From Deltaproteobacteria bacterium (GTDB lineage Bacteria; Desulfobacterota; Desulfuromonadia; Desulfuromonadales; Geopsychrobacteraceae), in contig JAJRRT010000023.1 of the NCBI GenBank assembly GCA_024279255.1, forward strand, positions 1 through 38,740: a DNA stretch of 38,740 nt. The letters are read 5' to 3'. Position 1 is the first letter of the stretch. Each line of letters opens with the position of its first letter. The notes under the pieces are model-generated. The model saw only the letters and a list, made by a program, of their open reading frames with translations. It was not told the DNA's origin and searched no databases. Positions 1-8,322 of the stretch are shown here, one piece after another. The position numbers and the translations under genes are program-made.

Positions 1-43
1 TTGGACAGGCAAGAATGTTGAGAAGTTCTGCACTGATCTTCAT
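1..43 (-). CDS. Trm112/YcaR-family small zinc-type protein, 5' end only
   Basis: Only the first 14 codons lie in the window, and the gene continues past base 1. The reading is MKISAELLNILACP. The final 'LNILACP' matches the N-terminal signature of the Trm112/YcaR (UPF0434) family, small proteins of about 60 residues whose first zinc-ligand-type cysteine sits in 'LACP'. The ATG overlaps the lpxK stop codon as ATGA, so the two are translationally coupled. E. coli also has a Trm112-like gene (ycaR) close downstream of lpxK and just before kdsB, which supports the call and makes kdsB a possible next gene. The bacterial function is unclear. The family resembles the activator subunit of eukaryotic methyltransferases. 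Confidence 0.7.
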   Translation of the reverse strand, partial: MKISAELLNILACP

Positions 44-1113
44 TTAACCCCCTTGAGAAAAGCTTGCAGCGTTCGCTGAAAGCCGCCTTCATTTTCAAAA
101 TTAACAGCAACTGGAACCTGCAGACAAATAGTTGAGAATATCTCGGCGGCTAGTTTAACGCCATCCTTCTCAGTGGTCAGTAAAAAATCGACATCACTGG
201 CTAAATGTCGAAGCCGCGCGAGCAGGGAAGCATCATATTCTACATGATCACTCAAAGCGAGAGTCTCCGACAAGGTCAGCCCGGCAGCCTCTAAATCACT
301 AAAAAAACTATCTGGGTCAGCAATCCCGGCAAAAGCAGCCAGGCGCTTGTCTTTCAGGGTATCAAGTGCAACCTGTTCATTATCGAGGGTCAGGCCATAA
401 TTGGCCAGACGGTGACGACAACGCCAAACAGAACTGACAGGCAAAGGAGCCTCATCATCATGCTGCCCACAACGGGTTAACACAAAAAGGTTCCCCCTTT
501 TAAGCCCTGCAGGAAACTCACGCAACAATCCTGCAGGAAGAGGACGTCCATTACCAAAAGGAGCCCGGGAATCAAGCAAAACAAGATCAAGGTCTCGAAC
601 AACAGCAAGGTGTTGAAAGCCATCATCGAGGATGACAATGTCAGCGCCTAACTCTTCTACCGCGAGTTTGATCCCTAGTGCCCGCTTACGGGCCACTAAA
701 ATAAGAGCCTCTGGATTACGGCGTGCCAGTAAGAATGGTTCATCACCACAGACAGTCGCCTTCAACAAGGGGCCTGTCCCGTTACAGACGATTCCGACAA
801 CTGCCTTGCTCGTACCGCCATAGCCTCGGCTAACCACGGCCGGCTTTAACCCCTGCTGCTGGAAATATTTAATCAGCAGGTCAACAACTGGAGTCTTTCC
901 GGTTCCTCCAACAGCTATATTACCGACAGAAACAACCGGAACTGCGGCGCGGTAGCTGCTGAACAGTCCCCTGCGATAACAGGCAACGCGTAACAGAGCG
1001 ATCAGACCGTAAATCCAGCCTAAAGGGCAGAGTAACAACAACAGCAATCGTTCGAATGCTGAGGAGGGTCCCTTGACCACCAGCCTTCGGTGCCAGGATT
1101 CAAGATTAATCAT
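40..1113 (-). CDS. lpxK: Tetraacyldisaccharide 4'-kinase LpxK
   Basis: A 357-residue inner-membrane kinase that uses ATP to phosphorylate the 4' position of the lipid A disaccharide precursor, giving lipid IVA. An N-terminal hydrophobic segment (about residues 21-45) is followed by the P-loop GNIAVGGTGKT at residues 64-74. 'VSRGYGG' follows at about residue 94 and 'ILDDGFQH' near residue 160, all typical of the family. Length fits (E. coli LpxK is 328 residues). The start ATG overlaps the waaA stop by 4 bp (ATGA), and the stop overlaps the next gene the same way, so it lies mid-operon. No unusual features. Confidence 0.95.
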   Translation of the reverse strand: MINLESWHRRLVVKGPSSAFERLLLLLLCPLGWIYGLIALLRVACYRRGLFSSYRAAVPVVSVGNIAVGGTGKTPVVDLLIKYFQQQGLKPAVVSRGYGGTSKAVVGIVCNGTGPLLKATVCGDEPFLLARRNPEALILVARKRALGIKLAVEELGADIVILDDGFQHLAVVRDLDLVLLDSRAPFGNGRPLPAGLLREFPAGLKRGNLFVLTRCGQHDDEAPLPVSSVWRCRHRLANYGLTLDNEQVALDTLKDKRLAAFAGIADPDSFFSDLEAAGLTLSETLALSDHVEYDASLLARLRHLASDVDFLLTTEKDGVKLAAEIFSTICLQVPVAVNFENEGGFQRTLQAFLKGVK

Positions 1114-2408
1114 GATTCAACAGGAAGATGCCGGCCGAGCACCTCAAGGGTTCGGTCCGTAGCCCCGACATTTTGTTCGATCAGTGCACGCCCGGCCTGA
1201 CCCATCTCCGAACAGAGTTCTCGATCAGCGAGCAGTCGCTGCAGAGATTGTCCTAATTCCAACTCATCTGAAATTTGTAAACCTGCCCCTACTTCCAATA
1301 ATAGTCGGGAAATCTCTCGAAAATTTTGCATATGCGGACCGAACAATACCGGCTTGCCAACCAGAGAAGCCTCCAGCAGATTGTGACCACCGACCGGCAC
1401 CAGGCTCCCCCCGACAAAAACCACATCAGAAAGAGTATAAATATTCAACATCTCGCCCAAAGTATCGACCAACAACACTTCACCGGAGAGCAAAACTGGA
1501 TCAGTTTCCGAACATTGGCTGCGCAGTCGACAGGAAATACCCATTCGGCCTAACATTTCCGCAACATGGCGGCAGCGTTCAGGGTGCCTGGGGACCAGGA
1601 CCAGTAAGGCATCACAGCCTTCAGTCAATAGTCGTTGAAAGGTTCGGGCCACCATCTCTTCTTCACCAGCATGAGTACTACCTGCGGCGATCACAGGCAA
1701 CTTCGGAGGGAGTCGGTAGCGATATTTCAGCTCAGAAACGTCTTCGTCAGAGACATTCCGCACCTGCAGATCGAACTTGAGATTCCCCGAATTGGTCACC
1801 AACTCTTCAGCCGCACCGAGAATTTTAACCCGTTCTACATCGGTTTCAGACTGCATACAAAATGCGGAAAAAGAGCCCAGGATAGGCCTCAACACCGCAC
1901 GAACCTTGCGGTAACGTGGAAAGGAACGATCTGATAGGCGACCATTTACCAGTGCCAGAGGAATCTGTTGCTGGCGTGCAGCACGTACAAAGTTTGGCCA
2001 GATCTCCGTCTCGACAATCACAATCAGATCAGGCCGAATTTGTTTCAGTACCCTGCGAACCGCCCAGGAGAGATCAAAAGGAAAGAAGAAACAAAGGTCA
2101 AGCTCCGGAATTTCTTCAGCTACAGCATGACCTGTTTCGGTTACATTACTCAGCAGCAGCAACGCATCCGGATATTGCTTGCGCAAGCCCTTAAGCAAAG
2201 GAAGCGCAGCACGGGTCTCTCCCACAGACACGGCATGTATCCAGATAACCCGCTTCCCACGCAACAGATCCAGGCGCCCCGGAGCAAAAAAGCCAAATCG
2301 TTCCCTGACCCCCCGACGACTCTTGCCATAGCGCAGGCTACGGACCAGATAAAAAGGAATCAGCATCGCTGCGACTACAAGCAGTATCAGGTCATACAGC
2401 AGATACAC
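1110..2408 (-). CDS. waaA: 3-deoxy-D-manno-octulosonic acid (Kdo) transferase WaaA/KdtA
   Basis: A glycosyltransferase that moves Kdo from CMP-Kdo to lipid IVA at the inner membrane. From a GTG start at 2408 the protein has 432 residues, close to the E. coli length of 425. It begins with a membrane anchor (MYLLYDLILLVVAAML), and 'RRGVRERFGFF' near residue 40 contains the conserved glutamate region of the acceptor domain. 'IWIHAVSVGE' and the C-terminal 'VGGSLVPVGGHNLLE' are family hallmarks. The frame stays open upstream to 2603, but GTG 2408 has a GGAGG ribosome-binding site six bases away and overlaps the end of the acyltransferase gene by only 17 bp, so this start is preferred. The number of Kdo residues added cannot be read from sequence. 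Confidence 0.93.
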   Translation of the reverse strand: MYLLYDLILLVVAAMLIPFYLVRSLRYGKSRRGVRERFGFFAPGRLDLLRGKRVIWIHAVSVGETRAALPLLKGLRKQYPDALLLLSNVTETGHAVAEEIPELDLCFFFPFDLSWAVRRVLKQIRPDLIVIVETEIWPNFVRAARQQQIPLALVNGRLSDRSFPRYRKVRAVLRPILGSFSAFCMQSETDVERVKILGAAEELVTNSGNLKFDLQVRNVSDEDVSELKYRYRLPPKLPVIAAGSTHAGEEEMVARTFQRLLTEGCDALLVLVPRHPERCRHVAEMLGRMGISCRLRSQCSETDPVLLSGEVLLVDTLGEMLNIYTLSDVVFVGGSLVPVGGHNLLEASLVGKPVLFGPHMQNFREISRLLLEVGAGLQISDELELGQSLQRLLADRELCSEMGQAGRALIEQNVGATDRTLEVLGRHLPVES

Positions 2409-3057
2409 CGTAATCCTCCAAGCGGGCCATTGCCCGTTCCTGATTCGTTGCCATGGCCTGCTCCAAGCGCACTTTAAAATGCTCCATTCCTTCTGCCTTA
2501 TCAAATCGAAGCGGCGCACCGAAAGCATATACCCCACGACAGAAAGGGAATGGGAGTAAAAAACGATCCCAAGACGCAAAACGGTGGCCCTTGCTGCAAA
2601 CAAATGCCATAGGAATCACCGGCCTGCCGGTCAGTCGGGCTAACTGTAAAACTCCATCTTTCAATTCGTGACGCGGGCCCTTTGGCCCATCAGGAGTAAT
2701 CACCAGATCGACCTTCTCTTTGCCCAATGTAATCAGGGATTTAAAAGCCGAACGCCCCCCGCGTGAGGAGGAGCCACGAACTGCATCCTGACCAAACCAA
2801 CGCATGGTCCGTGCAATCAATTCACCATCATTGGAGGGGCTGATTAAAATTTTAGCCTTGGGTCCACGGTAGCCGAGGACCATCAGCAACAGCTGATCGT
2901 GCCAAAAGGAGAGGATCACCTGCTTATCTGACTGCCAGAGAGAACGCGGAGACTCTTCTCCGATAAACTCCACTCTAATCGACAGGTAAAGTAAACGGAT
3001 CAGCGCTGCAGCTAGCGGCGGTGCAAGAATCTGCAGAAGACGATCTTTCAAACGCAT
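2392..3057 (-). CDS. DUF374 lysophospholipid-acyltransferase-like protein, candidate LpxJ-type lipid A late acyltransferase
   Basis: A 221-residue member of the DUF374 branch of the PlsC/LPLAT superfamily. Visible motifs are 'FWHDQ' near residue 51, 'RGSSSRGG' near residue 94 and 'TPDGPKGPRHELKDGV' near residue 120. The His-Asp pair is compact (HD), as in DUF374, rather than the HX4D box of PlsC. An N-terminal hydrophobic helix suggests inner-membrane association. Helicobacter and Campylobacter LpxJ, a Kdo-lipid A secondary acyltransferase, belongs to this family. The position between msbA and waaA, with no LpxL/LpxM-type gene nearby, supports a lipid A acylation role, but substrate and acyl position are inferred. 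It starts 9 bp after the msbA stop and overlaps waaA by 17 bp. Confidence 0.85.
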   Translation of the reverse strand: MRLKDRLLQILAPPLAAALIRLLYLSIRVEFIGEESPRSLWQSDKQVILSFWHDQLLLMVLGYRGPKAKILISPSNDGELIARTMRWFGQDAVRGSSSRGGRSAFKSLITLGKEKVDLVITPDGPKGPRHELKDGVLQLARLTGRPVIPMAFVCSKGHRFASWDRFLLPFPFCRGVYAFGAPLRFDKAEGMEHFKVRLEQAMATNQERAMARLEDYGVSAV

Positions 3058-3066
3058 GGCAACAAA

Positions 3067-4800
3067 CTACTCCCTGAACTGGATGTCATAGAGGCGCTTA
3101 TAAAGACCGCCTTGTCCAAGCAGCTGCTGGTGGGTTCCAGATTCTTTAAGTCGTCCATCTTCCAGGACAAGGATTCGGTCAGCGTGCATCACCGTCGACA
3201 ACCGGTGGGCAATCACAAAGGTGGTGCGATTGCGCATCAAATTACCAAGCGCCTGTTGTACCATCGCCTCGCTCTCAGTATCGAGCGCGCTGGTCGCTTC
3301 ATCCAGCATAAGAATCGGAGCATCACGTAATATGGCTCGAGCGATACACAGGCGTTGCCGCTGTCCACCAGAGAGGCGTAAACCACGGTCGCCGATTAGG
3401 GTGTCGTAACCCTCAGGAAGTTGGCGGATAAACTCATCGGCATAGGCTTGTCGTGCTGCTGCCACAACCATCTCATCACCGGCATCCTGACGCCCATAAC
3501 GGATGTTGTCACTGATACTTTCATTAAAGAGAAAGGTTTCCTGATCAACCAAGGCCAGATTGTTATGCAGACTCACCTGGGTCAAGTTGCGAATGTCATG
3601 CCCATCAATAAGAATGCGCCCTGAAACTGGATCGTAGAAGCGATTGAGCAAACCGACGAGCGTTGTTTTTCCTGCGCCACTCGGCCCGACCAAGGCTACG
3701 ACCTCACCAGGCTTTACGTGCAATGAAAAATTCTGCAGGACAGGGTCTTTATCATAAGCAAAATTGACATCTTCGAAAATGACCTCCCCCTTGCTGCGCG
3801 GCAACACAACAGCATCTGGAGCGTCACAGATTTCTGCTTTTTCATCGAGAACTTCGAAGACCCGCTCTGCAGCACCAACGGCTTGCTGAATCACATTATT
3901 AACGCGGGTCAGACGCTTGAGGGGTGTATACATCAGCAAGATAGCAGTCAACACCGAAAACAACTGCCCTTGTGTCATTCCGCCCTCAATGACCCGGTTC
4001 AAACCATACCAAAGAACTGCAGCGACACCGAAAGAAGTTAACAATTCTATCATCGGTGAAGATGCGGCACCGTATTTGATGGTTTTGCGCAGAAAATTGT
4101 AGAACGCCCGGTTCTCTTTCTGAAACTTGCTATTTTCCAAGTCTTCGGTGCCGAACGCCTTAATGACTTTGATCCCGGAGAAGCTCTGCTCCATGACAGA
4201 GGTTACATTTCCCATGGCACTCTGACCGCGTCGCGAAAACTTCTTGATTTTGCGACCGATCGCCGAAGCGGGGCCAGCTGCCGCAGGGATCACTATGATC
4301 GCCATCAGGGCCATTTTCCAGTCGGTGTAACAAGCAACGCCCATCAAGGCGATTAAGGTCAGAATTTCGCGAAAAAGCAGAACCAACACATCAGAGAGGG
4401 CTGCTTGCAGCATATTGATATCATTGAGCAGGCGTGACAACAGGGAGCCAGATGAGGTGTTTGTGAAAAAACGCATCGGCAGCTTAATCGCATGGCCGAA
4501 CGCCTGGTTTCGGATGTCCTGTATGGCCAACTGACCGGAAGTACGGATATAGTATTCCTGGATGTAGCGTGAAAGCCCCTTGAAGCCGGCCAGAGCGATG
4601 GCGAAAATCGGCACCATCTTGGCTAGGTCCATATCTCCCGCAATAATCAATCGATCAATCAAGGGCTCGACCAGTTTGGCGATCACCGCGTCAGACCCAG
4701 CAATACCAATCGAAGCCAACATGGAGATGGCAATACGACCCTTGTAGGGACCGGCATATGCGACCAGGCGGCGATAAATGTTCTTTTTCTCCTGCGACAC
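3067..4800 (-). CDS. msbA: Lipid A export ABC transporter MsbA (fused permease/ATPase)
   Basis: A half-transporter of 577 residues that, as a homodimer, flips lipid A-core across the inner membrane. The N-terminal half has six predicted membrane helices (about residues 20-310). The C-terminal ATPase has Walker A 'GPSGAGKTT', signature 'LSGGQRQR', Walker B 'ILMLDEATSALD' and the H-loop 'IAHRLST'. E. coli MsbA has 582 residues. Two starts are possible. GTG 4800 has an AGAGG site five bases upstream and follows the lpxB stop by one base. ATG 4815, five codons earlier, lies inside lpxB and lacks a visible ribosome-binding site. GTG is preferred. The frame stays open far upstream inside lpxB, but that part has no family support. 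Confidence 0.93.
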   Translation of the reverse strand: MSQEKKNIYRRLVAYAGPYKGRIAISMLASIGIAGSDAVIAKLVEPLIDRLIIAGDMDLAKMVPIFAIALAGFKGLSRYIQEYYIRTSGQLAIQDIRNQAFGHAIKLPMRFFTNTSSGSLLSRLLNDINMLQAALSDVLVLLFREILTLIALMGVACYTDWKMALMAIIVIPAAAGPASAIGRKIKKFSRRGQSAMGNVTSVMEQSFSGIKVIKAFGTEDLENSKFQKENRAFYNFLRKTIKYGAASSPMIELLTSFGVAAVLWYGLNRVIEGGMTQGQLFSVLTAILLMYTPLKRLTRVNNVIQQAVGAAERVFEVLDEKAEICDAPDAVVLPRSKGEVIFEDVNFAYDKDPVLQNFSLHVKPGEVVALVGPSGAGKTTLVGLLNRFYDPVSGRILIDGHDIRNLTQVSLHNNLALVDQETFLFNESISDNIRYGRQDAGDEMVVAAARQAYADEFIRQLPEGYDTLIGDRGLRLSGGQRQRLCIARAILRDAPILMLDEATSALDTESEAMVQQALGNLMRNRTTFVIAHRLSTVMHADRILVLEDGRLKESGTHQQLLGQGGLYKRLYDIQFRE

Positions 4801-4801
4801 C

Positions 4802-5968
4802 TTATCCTCTTTCATTAATAACCATTTCTGCGGCCATTCGGGCAACACGCTCTGAACATCCCGGCTTGCCGAGCTGTTCACAGACAGTCTCCAGACCATC
4901 AATAACCTGCTGCCTGTATTCAGGTTCATCGAGCAGACGCAGAATCTCTTCAGACAAAGTTTGCGGGTTTGCGCGCTGTTGTAAAAATTCTCGTACCACT
5001 TCACCACCTGCAACGATATTGACCAAACTAAAGTGAGGGATTTTGACCAGCCAACTGCCGACAAGGTAACTGAGCTGTGCGGCCTTGTAAAGCACTGCCA
5101 TCGGGGTGCGACACAGTGCCGTCTGCAGAGTGACTGTGCCCGAAACACAGAGGACCGCATCGCAGGCAGAAGCGACAGTATAAATCGATTCCTGACACAG
5201 AGTTATTGGTAGCTGGCTTTTGTCAATTTCAGACTTGATCAGCACAGGGTCGAGAGAGGGTGCCACAGGCAGAACAAAGCGGGTTGTCGGCTTTTGTTGA
5301 AGAATCAACGCTGCTGATTCAAGCAAGGTTTCGAAGCAATATTTCAGTTCGCTACGGCGACTTCCTGGGAAGATACCGATCAGGGGAGCTCCTGCGCTGA
5401 TCGCAAATTCCTCACGCAGATCGTCCACCGGCAGAGCAGCAGCATATTCATCAAGCAGCGGATTTCCAACATAACGTGCCTGCAGTTTTTCAGCCGCGTA
5501 GAGTACTGGCTCAAAGGGGAAAATTAGAGCTAATCGATCGACCCTTTCGCCAATCGTCTTGATTCGACCTTTCTTCCAGGCCCAAACCTTTGGCGCAATA
5601 TAGTAGAGAACCGGGACACCAACAGCCTTGGCAACTTTCGCCAACTTCAAATTAAAACCGGGATAATCGATCAACAACAGTAAATCGGGTTTCTCTACCG
5701 CCCTTAACTGTCGTTCCAGACGCTTAAAGCGATTATAAATAGTCGGTAAATGCCCGAGCACCTCGGTTAGACCCATGACGGCTAGATCCTCGGCGGGAAA
5801 AAGAATTTCACAGCCAGCATCGCGCATCCGACAGCCACCGACCCCATAAAATTCAAGGGGAAGGTGCAAATCTCTGGCAGCCTTGATCAGATTGCCGCCG
5901 TGAAGATCACCAGAGGATTCTCCGGCGACAATCAAGACTCTCTGCGGTTTATTGGATTTTTTTTGCAT
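4802..5968 (-). CDS. lpxB: Lipid-A-disaccharide synthase LpxB
   Basis: Condenses UDP-2,3-diacylglucosamine with lipid X to form the beta-1,6 lipid A disaccharide at the inner-membrane surface (family GT19). 'VLIVAGESSGDLHG' at about residues 11-24 is the N-terminal signature. 'GVGGCRMRDAG', 'LLIDYPGFNLKLA' and 'YYIAPKVWAWKKGR' follow in the usual order, and 'GIFPGSRRSEL' and 'SGTVTLQTAL' mark the UDP-sugar domain. Length is 388 residues (E. coli 382). The ATG at 5968 has a GAGG site five bases away. A longer TTG start at 6025 would translate the hairpin between lpxA and lpxB and is rejected. Its UDP-2,3-diacylglucosamine donor requires LpxH or LpxI, and neither gene is in the window. Confidence 0.95.
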   Translation of the reverse strand: MQKKSNKPQRVLIVAGESSGDLHGGNLIKAARDLHLPLEFYGVGGCRMRDAGCEILFPAEDLAVMGLTEVLGHLPTIYNRFKRLERQLRAVEKPDLLLLIDYPGFNLKLAKVAKAVGVPVLYYIAPKVWAWKKGRIKTIGERVDRLALIFPFEPVLYAAEKLQARYVGNPLLDEYAAALPVDDLREEFAISAGAPLIGIFPGSRRSELKYCFETLLESAALILQQKPTTRFVLPVAPSLDPVLIKSEIDKSQLPITLCQESIYTVASACDAVLCVSGTVTLQTALCRTPMAVLYKAAQLSYLVGSWLVKIPHFSLVNIVAGGEVVREFLQQRANPQTLSEEILRLLDEPEYRQQVIDGLETVCEQLGKPGCSERVARMAAEMVINERG

Positions 5969-5984
5969 GAGAGCCTCAAATACA

Positions 5985-6020
5985 GAAGGCGCAAACTGTA
6001 AACTTCCAGTTTTCGCCTTC
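5985..6020 (-). other. Strong RNA hairpin in the lpxA-lpxB gap
   Basis: Bases 5985-5998 and 6007-6020 pair as a 14-bp stem with one mismatch (at 5992) around an 8-base loop. This lies in the 80-bp gap between the lpxA stop and the lpxB ribosome-binding site, the longest gap from lpxD through the Trm112 gene. No clear T-run follows on the minus strand, so it is not a standard terminator. It could stabilise or process the message, tune lpxB output, or be a scar of a lost gene. Confidence 0.6.
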
Positions 6021-6048
6021 GCCAAACAGCGTCGCGAATGCCAGTGAT

Positions 6049-6819
6049 CTAACGCGCCAAACCACGCTCACTCTTTTTTATAAAGCTGACAAACAGATCA
6101 AGCTCAGCAGATGTCTCAATTGTCGATTCTATCTCGGAGATCGCATCTTCAAGTTTCATCCCGGAGCGAAAAACGAGTTTATACGCCTGCTTGATTGTTT
6201 TCAGAACATCTGCAGAAAAACCACGACGCTTAAGTCCTATCAGATTCAGCCCGACAACCTTGGCTCGATCACCTTGAACGATGGTGTAAGGAGGAATGTC
6301 CTGAGCAATCATCGAACCTCCACTCGCCATGACGTGAGCACCAACCCGTCCGAACTGGTGCACCGCTGACAATCCTCCCATAATTGCATAGTTATCAATC
6401 TCAACATGACCAGCCAGAGTCGCACCATTGGCCAGAATGACGTGATTGCCGACAACACAATCATGCGCAACATGAGAGTAAGCCATGAAAAGGTTATCGC
6501 TTCCGACAGTGGTGATTCCCCCGCCATCTTCTGTGCCTAAATGCAAGGTCGTAAATTCACGGATTTTGTTACGATCACCGATAATCAGAGTCGTCTCTTC
6601 GCCGTGAAACTTAAGGTCCTGAGGCACAGCGCCGATCGAGGCAAACTGGAAGATCTGATTATCGCAACCGATGGTCGTCCGCCCTTCAATAACCGTATGT
6701 GGGCCAATGCTGGTTCCAGCACCAATTTCGACATTTTCCCCGATGACAACATAGGGTCCAACGCTGACATCAGCTGCGAGTTTAGCACCAGGGGCAATAA
6801 TTGCGGTCGAATGAATCAT
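6049..6819 (-). CDS. lpxA: UDP-N-acetylglucosamine acyltransferase LpxA
   Basis: First enzyme of lipid A synthesis. It transfers a 3-hydroxyacyl chain from ACP to the 3-OH of UDP-GlcNAc and acts as a cytoplasmic left-handed beta-helix trimer. The 256 residues show hexapeptide repeats over about 1-185 and an alpha-helical C-terminus containing 'GLKRRGFSADV'. His119 in 'VAHDC' aligns with catalytic His125 of E. coli LpxA. Gly167 aligns with E. coli Gly173, the hydrocarbon-ruler residue linked to C14 chains, so a long 3-hydroxyacyl donor is predicted. Chain length is inferred from this alignment only. The gene begins 17 bp after the fabZ stop. Its ribosome-binding site is weak (CGGAAC). Confidence 0.96.
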   Translation of the reverse strand: MIHSTAIIAPGAKLAADVSVGPYVVIGENVEIGAGTSIGPHTVIEGRTTIGCDNQIFQFASIGAVPQDLKFHGEETTLIIGDRNKIREFTTLHLGTEDGGGITTVGSDNLFMAYSHVAHDCVVGNHVILANGATLAGHVEIDNYAIMGGLSAVHQFGRVGAHVMASGGSMIAQDIPPYTIVQGDRAKVVGLNLIGLKRRGFSADVLKTIKQAYKLVFRSGMKLEDAISEIESTIETSAELDLFVSFIKKSERGLAR

Positions 6820-6836
6820 ACTCGGTTCCGTTCTGG

Positions 6837-7274
6837 TTATTTGTCAACAAAGGTGGCTTTGAGTTCAGCTTCAGCAACCAAGCTGTCCCCGACATAGGCC
6901 TTGCCCCGAAAAACGTGAATGCCGCGTCGCGAGGAGAGCATCTCTACCTCCAAACGCAACTGATCACCTGGGCGGACCGGCTTGCGGAAGCGCGCTTTAT
7001 CGATCCCGACAAAATAGGTAACACTATCGTCACCGGCACCGCCGATTGCCCTGATATAGGCTCCACCGACTTGAGCCATCGCCTCAAGAATCAACACCCC
7101 CGGCATAATTGGATGATCTGGGAAATGGCCCTGGAAGAAGGGCTCATTAATGGTTACATTCTTATACCCATTGCACTTTATCCCCTCTTCGACCTCCTCA
7201 AGCCGGTCGATAAGAAGAAAAGGGTAACGGTGGGGAAGCAATTTCAATATATCCATGATATCGAGACTGATCAT
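6837..7274 (-). CDS. fabZ: 3-hydroxyacyl-ACP dehydratase FabZ
   Basis: A hotdog-fold enzyme of 145 residues that dehydrates 3-hydroxyacyl-ACP in fatty-acid elongation. It competes with LpxA and LpxD for the same 3-hydroxyacyl-ACP pool, which explains its usual place between lpxD and lpxA. '[11 protein letters not shown]' near residue 13 and '[12 protein letters not shown]' near residue 49, with the catalytic His in GHFP and the Glu in 'LEAMAQ', are textbook FabZ motifs. The start ATG has AAGGAG eight bases upstream and lies 3 bp after the lpxD stop. Confidence 0.97.
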   Translation of the reverse strand: MISLDIMDILKLLPHRYPFLLIDRLEEVEEGIKCNGYKNVTINEPFFQGHFPDHPIMPGVLILEAMAQVGGAYIRAIGGAGDDSVTYFVGIDKARFRKPVRPGDQLRLEVEMLSSRRGIHVFRGKAYVGDSLVAEAELKATFVDK

Positions 7275-7277
7275 TTT

Positions 7278-8309
7278 CTACTGCTCCTTAATTTGATCTT
7301 CAAGCTCTTGCAGGCGCCTGCGTAGAGCCGACATTTCACGACGCATTTCGGGCAATTTTCCGAAAATAAGCGATGATTTAAGCCATTGTTTATGAGGTAT
7401 CGCTGGCGTGCCAGAATAAACTTGCCCCCCCTCGAGATTTTGAGATGCACCGCCCTTACCTGCAATCGTAATATTATCACCCAACTTGACATGCCCAGTA
7501 ACAGCAGACTGTCCGCCAAAGGTTGCATGGCGCCCTATTTTACAACTACCAGAGAAGCCGGTTTGGGCTGCGATGACAGAATCTTCACCTAATTCAACGT
7601 TGTGAGCGACCTGCACCATATTGTCGAGCTTACAGCCTTTTTTTATCCGTGTTTCACCGAGTGCTGCACGATCGATGCAACAGCATGATCCTATTTCGAC
7701 ATCATCCTCAAGCACAACAATTCCGACCTGAGGAATCTTATAATAAGAGCCACCATCGGGGGCGAAACCAAAACCATCAGAGCCGAGAACAGCACCGGGT
7801 TGTAAAATCACCCGGTCACCTAACTGTGTCTGCTCGCGAACCAAACAACCCGCGTGAATCAGACAATCAGCCCCAATTGTCACATCATCGTAAATAACAG
7901 TATTGGGGAAAAGCATGCTGTTATCGCCAATCACAACGTTTTCACCGATGACGCAACCGGGGTAAATACTAACATTACGCCCAAGCTTAGCAGATTCAGC
8001 AATATACGCCCCTGGCATAATGCCGACCGAAGGGTATGTCTCTCCCTGCAGTAGAGTCTGGATTTTTGCAAATGCAAGATAAGGGTTACTGCAAACCAAC
8101 AGGTTCTTCCCGGCGTGCTCAACCCCAGACGCAACGATAATGGCGGAGGCTTCGCACTTGGAAAGATATGGCAGATACTTCGGGTTGGTCAGAAAGGTCA
8201 AATCACCCTCAGATGCCTGATCTATTGTACTGACCCGACTGATTTCAGCCTGAGCGTCACCGACAACCTGTCCACCAACCAATTCAGCTAATGTTTTGAG
8301 TTTAACCAT
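7278..8309 (-). CDS. lpxD: UDP-3-O-(3-hydroxyacyl)glucosamine N-acyltransferase LpxD
   Basis: Adds the second (N-linked) 3-hydroxyacyl chain in lipid A synthesis. It is a cytoplasmic trimer with an N-terminal substrate-recognition domain (about residues 1-100), a hexapeptide beta-helix (about 105-315) and a C-terminal helix '[18 protein letters not shown]'. '[12 protein letters not shown]' contains the catalytic His-Asn. '[19 protein letters not shown]' is a strong LpxD signature. With the ATG at 8309 the protein has 343 residues (E. coli 341). Another ATG at 8336 has an AAGG site six bases away and would add nine residues inside the skp end, so the start is not settled. Confidence 0.95.
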   Translation of the reverse strand: MVKLKTLAELVGGQVVGDAQAEISRVSTIDQASEGDLTFLTNPKYLPYLSKCEASAIIVASGVEHAGKNLLVCSNPYLAFAKIQTLLQGETYPSVGIMPGAYIAESAKLGRNVSIYPGCVIGENVVIGDNSMLFPNTVIYDDVTIGADCLIHAGCLVREQTQLGDRVILQPGAVLGSDGFGFAPDGGSYYKIPQVGIVVLEDDVEIGSCCCIDRAALGETRIKKGCKLDNMVQVAHNVELGEDSVIAAQTGFSGSCKIGRHATFGGQSAVTGHVKLGDNITIAGKGGASQNLEGGQVYSGTPAIPHKQWLKSSLIFGKLPEMRREMSALRRRLQELEDQIKEQ

Positions 8310-8322
8310 TGCTAGAACCCGA

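Noticed and set aside
1184..1780. Plus-strand open frame of 198 codons inside waaA.
   Set aside because: Antisense shadow of a well-conserved gene, with Pro/Arg/Gln-rich sequence and no recognisable domain.
5969..6025. N-terminal extension of LpxB from a TTG start.
   Set aside because: It would translate through the hairpin, and the ATG at 5968 has a proper ribosome-binding site and matches family length.
6049..6819. Idea that LpxA carries the Met ruler residue for C10 acyl chains.
   Set aside because: The Met170 I first noticed aligns with E. coli Gly176. The true ruler position (E. coli Gly173) is Gly167, so a long chain is predicted.
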